From the NCBI GenBank assembly GCA_903854075.1, contig CAINVI010000212.1, forward strand, positions 1 to 9,353: 9,353 nt of DNA, given 5' to 3'. A program made the position numbers and the translations under genes. Below are positions 7,062 to 9,353 of this stretch, piece by piece (the stretch's first letter is position 1; each line of letters begins with the position of its first letter). The DNA is from Candidatus Pollutiaquabacter sp. Lineage in GTDB: Bacteria; Bacteroidota; Bacteroidia; AKYH767-A; 2013-40CM-41-45. The notes under the pieces are model-generated. The model was not told the DNA's origin, searched no databases, and saw only the letters and a list, made by a program, of their open reading frames with translations.

Positions 7062-9353
7062 TTCAAAATCTCCGGTTCCGTTGTCTGCCGTACGACATGC
7101 AGCTATAGTAACTGCAAGCGTACGCGATCCTGAAATTCCGCAATTGTTTTGCGCCTTTACAATTACATTACCACCTGTAGTTCCCCACGTGATAAAGGCA
7201 GTGTTGGTGAATGTTGGAGATCCGCTGATCACCGTTGACCCAGCCGGCACTGTTATTTGATATTGCGTAGCTCCAGGAACCGTCGGCCATGTATACACTT
7301 CGGTGGATCCAGCGCAGACGCCCGCGGGTCCAGTTATTGCACCAGGTGTTGCAGGATTCCCGTATACCATGGTACAGCGATCAAATCCCGCTCCGCAAGC
7401 ACTGTTACCGCGTACACAGAGTTGACCACTGGTGAAATTGTTCGGGAACTGCAAGGTAATCGTGTTGGAATTAGATGGACCAATTACAACTACACCGACC
7501 GGAATAGTCCACGTGTAACTTAAAGTACGGGCCATGGAAGGCACCGTATAGGTATACGTCTGTCCACACACCCCAGAGAGTGGATCACCGGAAATATTCG
7601 ACGGAGTACCGATTTTACCCGATGCGATAGATTTACAGCGAACAGCACTCTGGATGCCGCAGGCATTCACTGCTCTGACACATACCGAGCCAGTCGTGAA
7701 ATTGGTTGCTGCTGTAACCACGGCGTTGGTACCATTACCGACTATGGTCAAGCCCGTTCCGGTTACTGACCAAACATACGAAACTGCTCCTGCTACAGCG
7801 GCTACGGAGTAGTTATTATTCGTTGAGCCGGGACAATTGTACTGCGGTCCTGATACAGCACCTGGCAGAGTCGGTACCGAGCTGATGGTAAAGCAGCGGC
7901 TGGCACCAGCAAATCCACAGGAGGTCCGACCAGAAACACAGAGCTGACTACCGGCAAAGTTGCTGAGGAAATTAACCGTAACAGACGGCAGAGTGGTAGT
8001 AACTGTAGTACCACCAGTATTCAACGAAGCATTTCCGGTAATGGTCCATACATAACTTGATGCCCCGGATAATGGAGAGACGGAATACGTGGATGACGTA
8101 TTCGGACACCCTTGCGCACTCCCTGAAAGTGAAGAAGGCGTGCCAATACTGTAACGGATCCAATAACACTTTGTATTCGGCGATGATCCACATCCGTTGT
8201 AGGATGTAACACAGACATTATAACCTGATGCGCCGCCGGAAGGAGCTGCCGTATATGTAATACCAACCGTTGGAGTAGCTGTTGTGCAAGGAGCAGCCTG
8301 ACCGTTGAATAAAATACCGCCGCCCGGAGCAGTCCAGATATAACCTACTGCACCAGTTACAGTGGTAGCAGTTACAGTAGCGGATGATCCGACACAGCCT
8401 GCATCAGGACCGGAGAGAATAGAGATCACACCGGCAGGGACATCATTGAACAAAAGCGAGGCGGCTATACAAACCGTTGTATTACAACTACCCTCTGCGC
8501 GTACATAATAACTGTACGTGCCGGCAGAATCTTCAGTTATAGAAATACTATTTCCGCTGCCGAGTATTGTGCCAGAACCACAACTACCGGCATACCAAAC
8601 CCAGGAAGCTCCGGATCCGAGTGAACCACCATTTACCGAAAGTGTGACAGGGACATTGATACATCCTACTCCAACACTGGCTGTAATCGAAATCGGAGCT
8701 GTAGAAGAATTAGTTATCGTAAGTTGCAACACCTCGGTAACACATCCATTGAGATAAGAATAGGTGCCTGTAGTTGTATATACTTGATTGTTCACCGACC
8801 ATGTGTAATTATCACATGCGGATGCGGTCGTAGTGTTGGAGGAGCTAGCATTGATAGTCAAATTCAATGTAGCCGTTGAGTCACAACCGTTACTGCTTGT
8901 TGTAGCAAAAGTATAGGTTCCACTTTGTGTATACGTGGTTCCGTTCCAACTGTAACTATCGCAAGCCGTAAGACTTGTAACGCTCGTGGTCGGCTGATTG
9001 ATCGTCAAATTGAGCGTTGCCGTAGAATCACAGTTGTTCGCATTCGTGGTTGAATAGGTGTACGTTCCACTCTGCGTGTACGTCATTCCGTTCCAGCTGT
9101 AGCTGACGCAAGCTGTAGCAGAGTTGCTGCTCGCGGTCGGCTGATTGATCGTCAGGTTCAGCGTAGCGATAGAGTCGCAATTATTCGCGTTGATCGTATT
9201 ATAAGTATACGTGCCGGATTGCGTGTACGTCGTCCCGTTCCAGCTGTAGCTGACACACGCTGTAGCAGAGCTGCTGCTTGTAGTCGGCTGATTGATCGTC
9301 AAATTGAGCGTCGCCGTTGAATCACAATTATTCGCGTTCGTCGTGTTATAAGT
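6816..9353 (-). CDS. Large modular T9SS-secreted surface protein, C-terminal part
   Basis: An open frame of 845 codons that continues past the right edge; the first in-frame alternative start, a TTG at 9302, is only an internal Leu codon of a repeat. From N to C the visible protein has 49-residue Thr/Ser/Asn-rich tandem repeats with the core ACVSYSWNGTTYTQSGTYTY and NNCDSTATLNLTINQP (about 8859-9353), a diverged unit (8721-8858), an Ig-like segment (about 8445-8720), five PKD-like modules (7092-8444) and a sorting domain (6816-7061). Each early repeat has two Cys, and the PKD-like modules have conserved Cys near the start and in the LCVRGNSACG-type end, suggesting disulfides outside the cell. 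The tail carries VYPNPAHDQLQV and ends MYLLSIQGEKSGKSIKTIVIQ, the type A T9SS signal that is cleaved after outer-membrane passage. It may act as an adhesin, gliding-type or matrix protein; no enzyme domain is visible. It is a separate transcription unit from the capsule operon. Confidence 0.92.
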   Translation of the reverse strand, partial: TYNTTNANNCDSTATLNLTINQPTTSSSSATACVSYSWNGTTYTQSGTYTYNTINANNCDSIATLNLTINQPTASSNSATACVSYSWNGMTYTQSGTYTYSTTNANNCDSTATLNLTINQPTTSVTSLTACDSYSWNGTTYTQSGTYTFATTSSNGCDSTATLNLTINASSSNTTTASACDNYTWSVNNQVYTTTGTYSYLNGCVTEVLQLTITNSSTAPISITASVGVGCINVPVTLSVNGGSLGSGASWVWYAGSCGSGTILGSGNSISITEDSAGTYSYYVRAEGSCNTTVCIAASLLFNDVPAGVISILSGPDAGCVGSSATVTATTVTGAVGYIWTAPGGGILFNGQAAPCTTATPTVGITYTAAPSGGASGYNVCVTSYNGCGSSPNTKCYWIRYSIGTPSSLSGSAQGCPNTSSTYSVSPLSGASSYVWTITGNASLNTGGTTVTTTLPSVTVNFLSNFAGSQLCVSGRTSCGFAGASRCFTISSVPTLPGAVSGPQYNCPGSTNNNYSVAAVAGAVSYVWSVTGTGLTIVGNGTNAVVTAATNFTTGSVCVRAVNACGIQSAVRCKSIASGKIGTPSNISGDPLSGVCGQTYTYTVPSMARTLSYTWTIPVGVVVIGPSNSNTITLQFPNNFTSGQLCVRGNSACGAGFDRCTMVYGNPATPGAITGPAGVCAGSTEVYTWPTVPGATQYQITVPAGSTVISGSPTFTNTAFITWGTTGGNVIVKAQNNCGISGSRTLAVTIAACRTADNGTGDFETLVYPNPAHDQLQVKFDAKAEEVMTLRITDFSGRVVRDFSLVSNAGENFHELEVITMTPGMYLLSIQGEKSGKSIKTIVIQ
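7092..8444 (-). repeat. Five PKD-like modules of about 86-98 residues
   Basis: In coding order the modules lie near 8444-8151, 8150-7878, 7877-7620, 7619-7359 and 7358-7092. Each opens with a PG/PS..(I/V/L)SG..(G)C(P/V/A)G turn, has a central aromatic core such as SYVWTITG or SYTWTIPVG, and ends with a (L)CV(R/S)....CG strand. The modules differ strongly in DNA sequence, so they are old duplications. Such beta-sandwich arrays usually act as rigid stalks holding the distal repeats away from the cell. The module borders are approximate. Confidence 0.75.
8859..9353 (-). repeat. 147-bp in-frame tandem repeats in the surface protein
   Basis: The segment GGCTGATTG recurs at 8992, 9139 and 9286, exactly 147 bp apart, so each unit is 49 residues. 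Three full units occupy 9153-9299, 9006-9152 and 8859-9005, and a further unit is cut by the right window edge. A shorter, diverged 46-residue unit follows at 8721-8858. Units 1 and 2 share long exact stretches (for example the segment coding VSYSWNG) mixed with synonymous changes. The repeats are Thr/Ser/Asn-rich and carry two Cys each. More copies probably lie to the right. Confidence 0.92.

Noticed and set aside
7802..8266. Several short minus-strand frames inside the PKD-like region
   Set aside because: All overlap the well-supported modular protein in other frames and show no family features.
8721..9353. CRISPR-like regular repeats
   Set aside because: The period is 147 bp with no spacer structure, repeats are in frame and encode similar 49-residue units of a surface protein.

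Overview
This window looks like part of a capsule or exopolysaccharide locus from a member of the Bacteroidota, followed on its left by sugar-modifying genes and preceded on its right by the end of a large repetitive secreted protein. The phylum call rests on the C-terminal type IX secretion (Por) sorting domain of that protein, on the short Wza-type lipoprotein next to a fused Wzz/tyrosine-kinase protein whose P-loop half is Bacteroidota-like, and on the near absence of Shine-Dalgarno sequences before the starts. The genus cannot be told from the sequence. All supported genes are on the minus strand, so transcription runs from high to low coordinates.

Right part (about 6816-9353): the 3' portion of a giant cell-surface or secreted protein, open at the right edge of the window. 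It has 49-residue (147 bp) tandem repeats, one diverged repeat, an Ig-like segment, five PKD-like cysteine-containing modules and a T9SS sorting tail. A strong hairpin with a T-tract (6764-6792) ends this transcription unit. The roughly 95 bp between the hairpin and the next gene hold the presumed promoter region of the polysaccharide operon and a 20-bp-spaced imperfect direct repeat.

Central part (2105-6671): wza-like outer-membrane export lipoprotein, wzc-like co-polymerase/BY-kinase with a striking (Gly-Tyr)10 tail, and a Wzx-type flippase. The genes are 18 and 7 bp apart and are almost certainly one operon. Together they would flip undecaprenyl-linked repeat units across the inner membrane, control chain length and export by tyrosine phosphorylation, and pass the polymer through the envelope.

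Left part (1-2098): a Methyltransf_24-type SAM methyltransferase 6 bp after the flippase, then after an 81 bp gap a DegT/DnrJ/EryC1/StrS PLP-dependent sugar aminotransferase, and 3 bp further the N-terminus of a FemAB/GNAT-like acyltransferase cut by the left edge. The likely logic is that a keto-sugar nucleotide is aminated and then acylated, with a methyl group added elsewhere on the repeat unit. No glycosyltransferase or Wzy polymerase is inside the window; they are expected further left.

No clearly new biological system is visible. The most unusual items are the Gly-Tyr tail of the kinase, the Gly in place of the first Asp of its Walker A' motif, and the modular T9SS surface protein next to the capsule operon.
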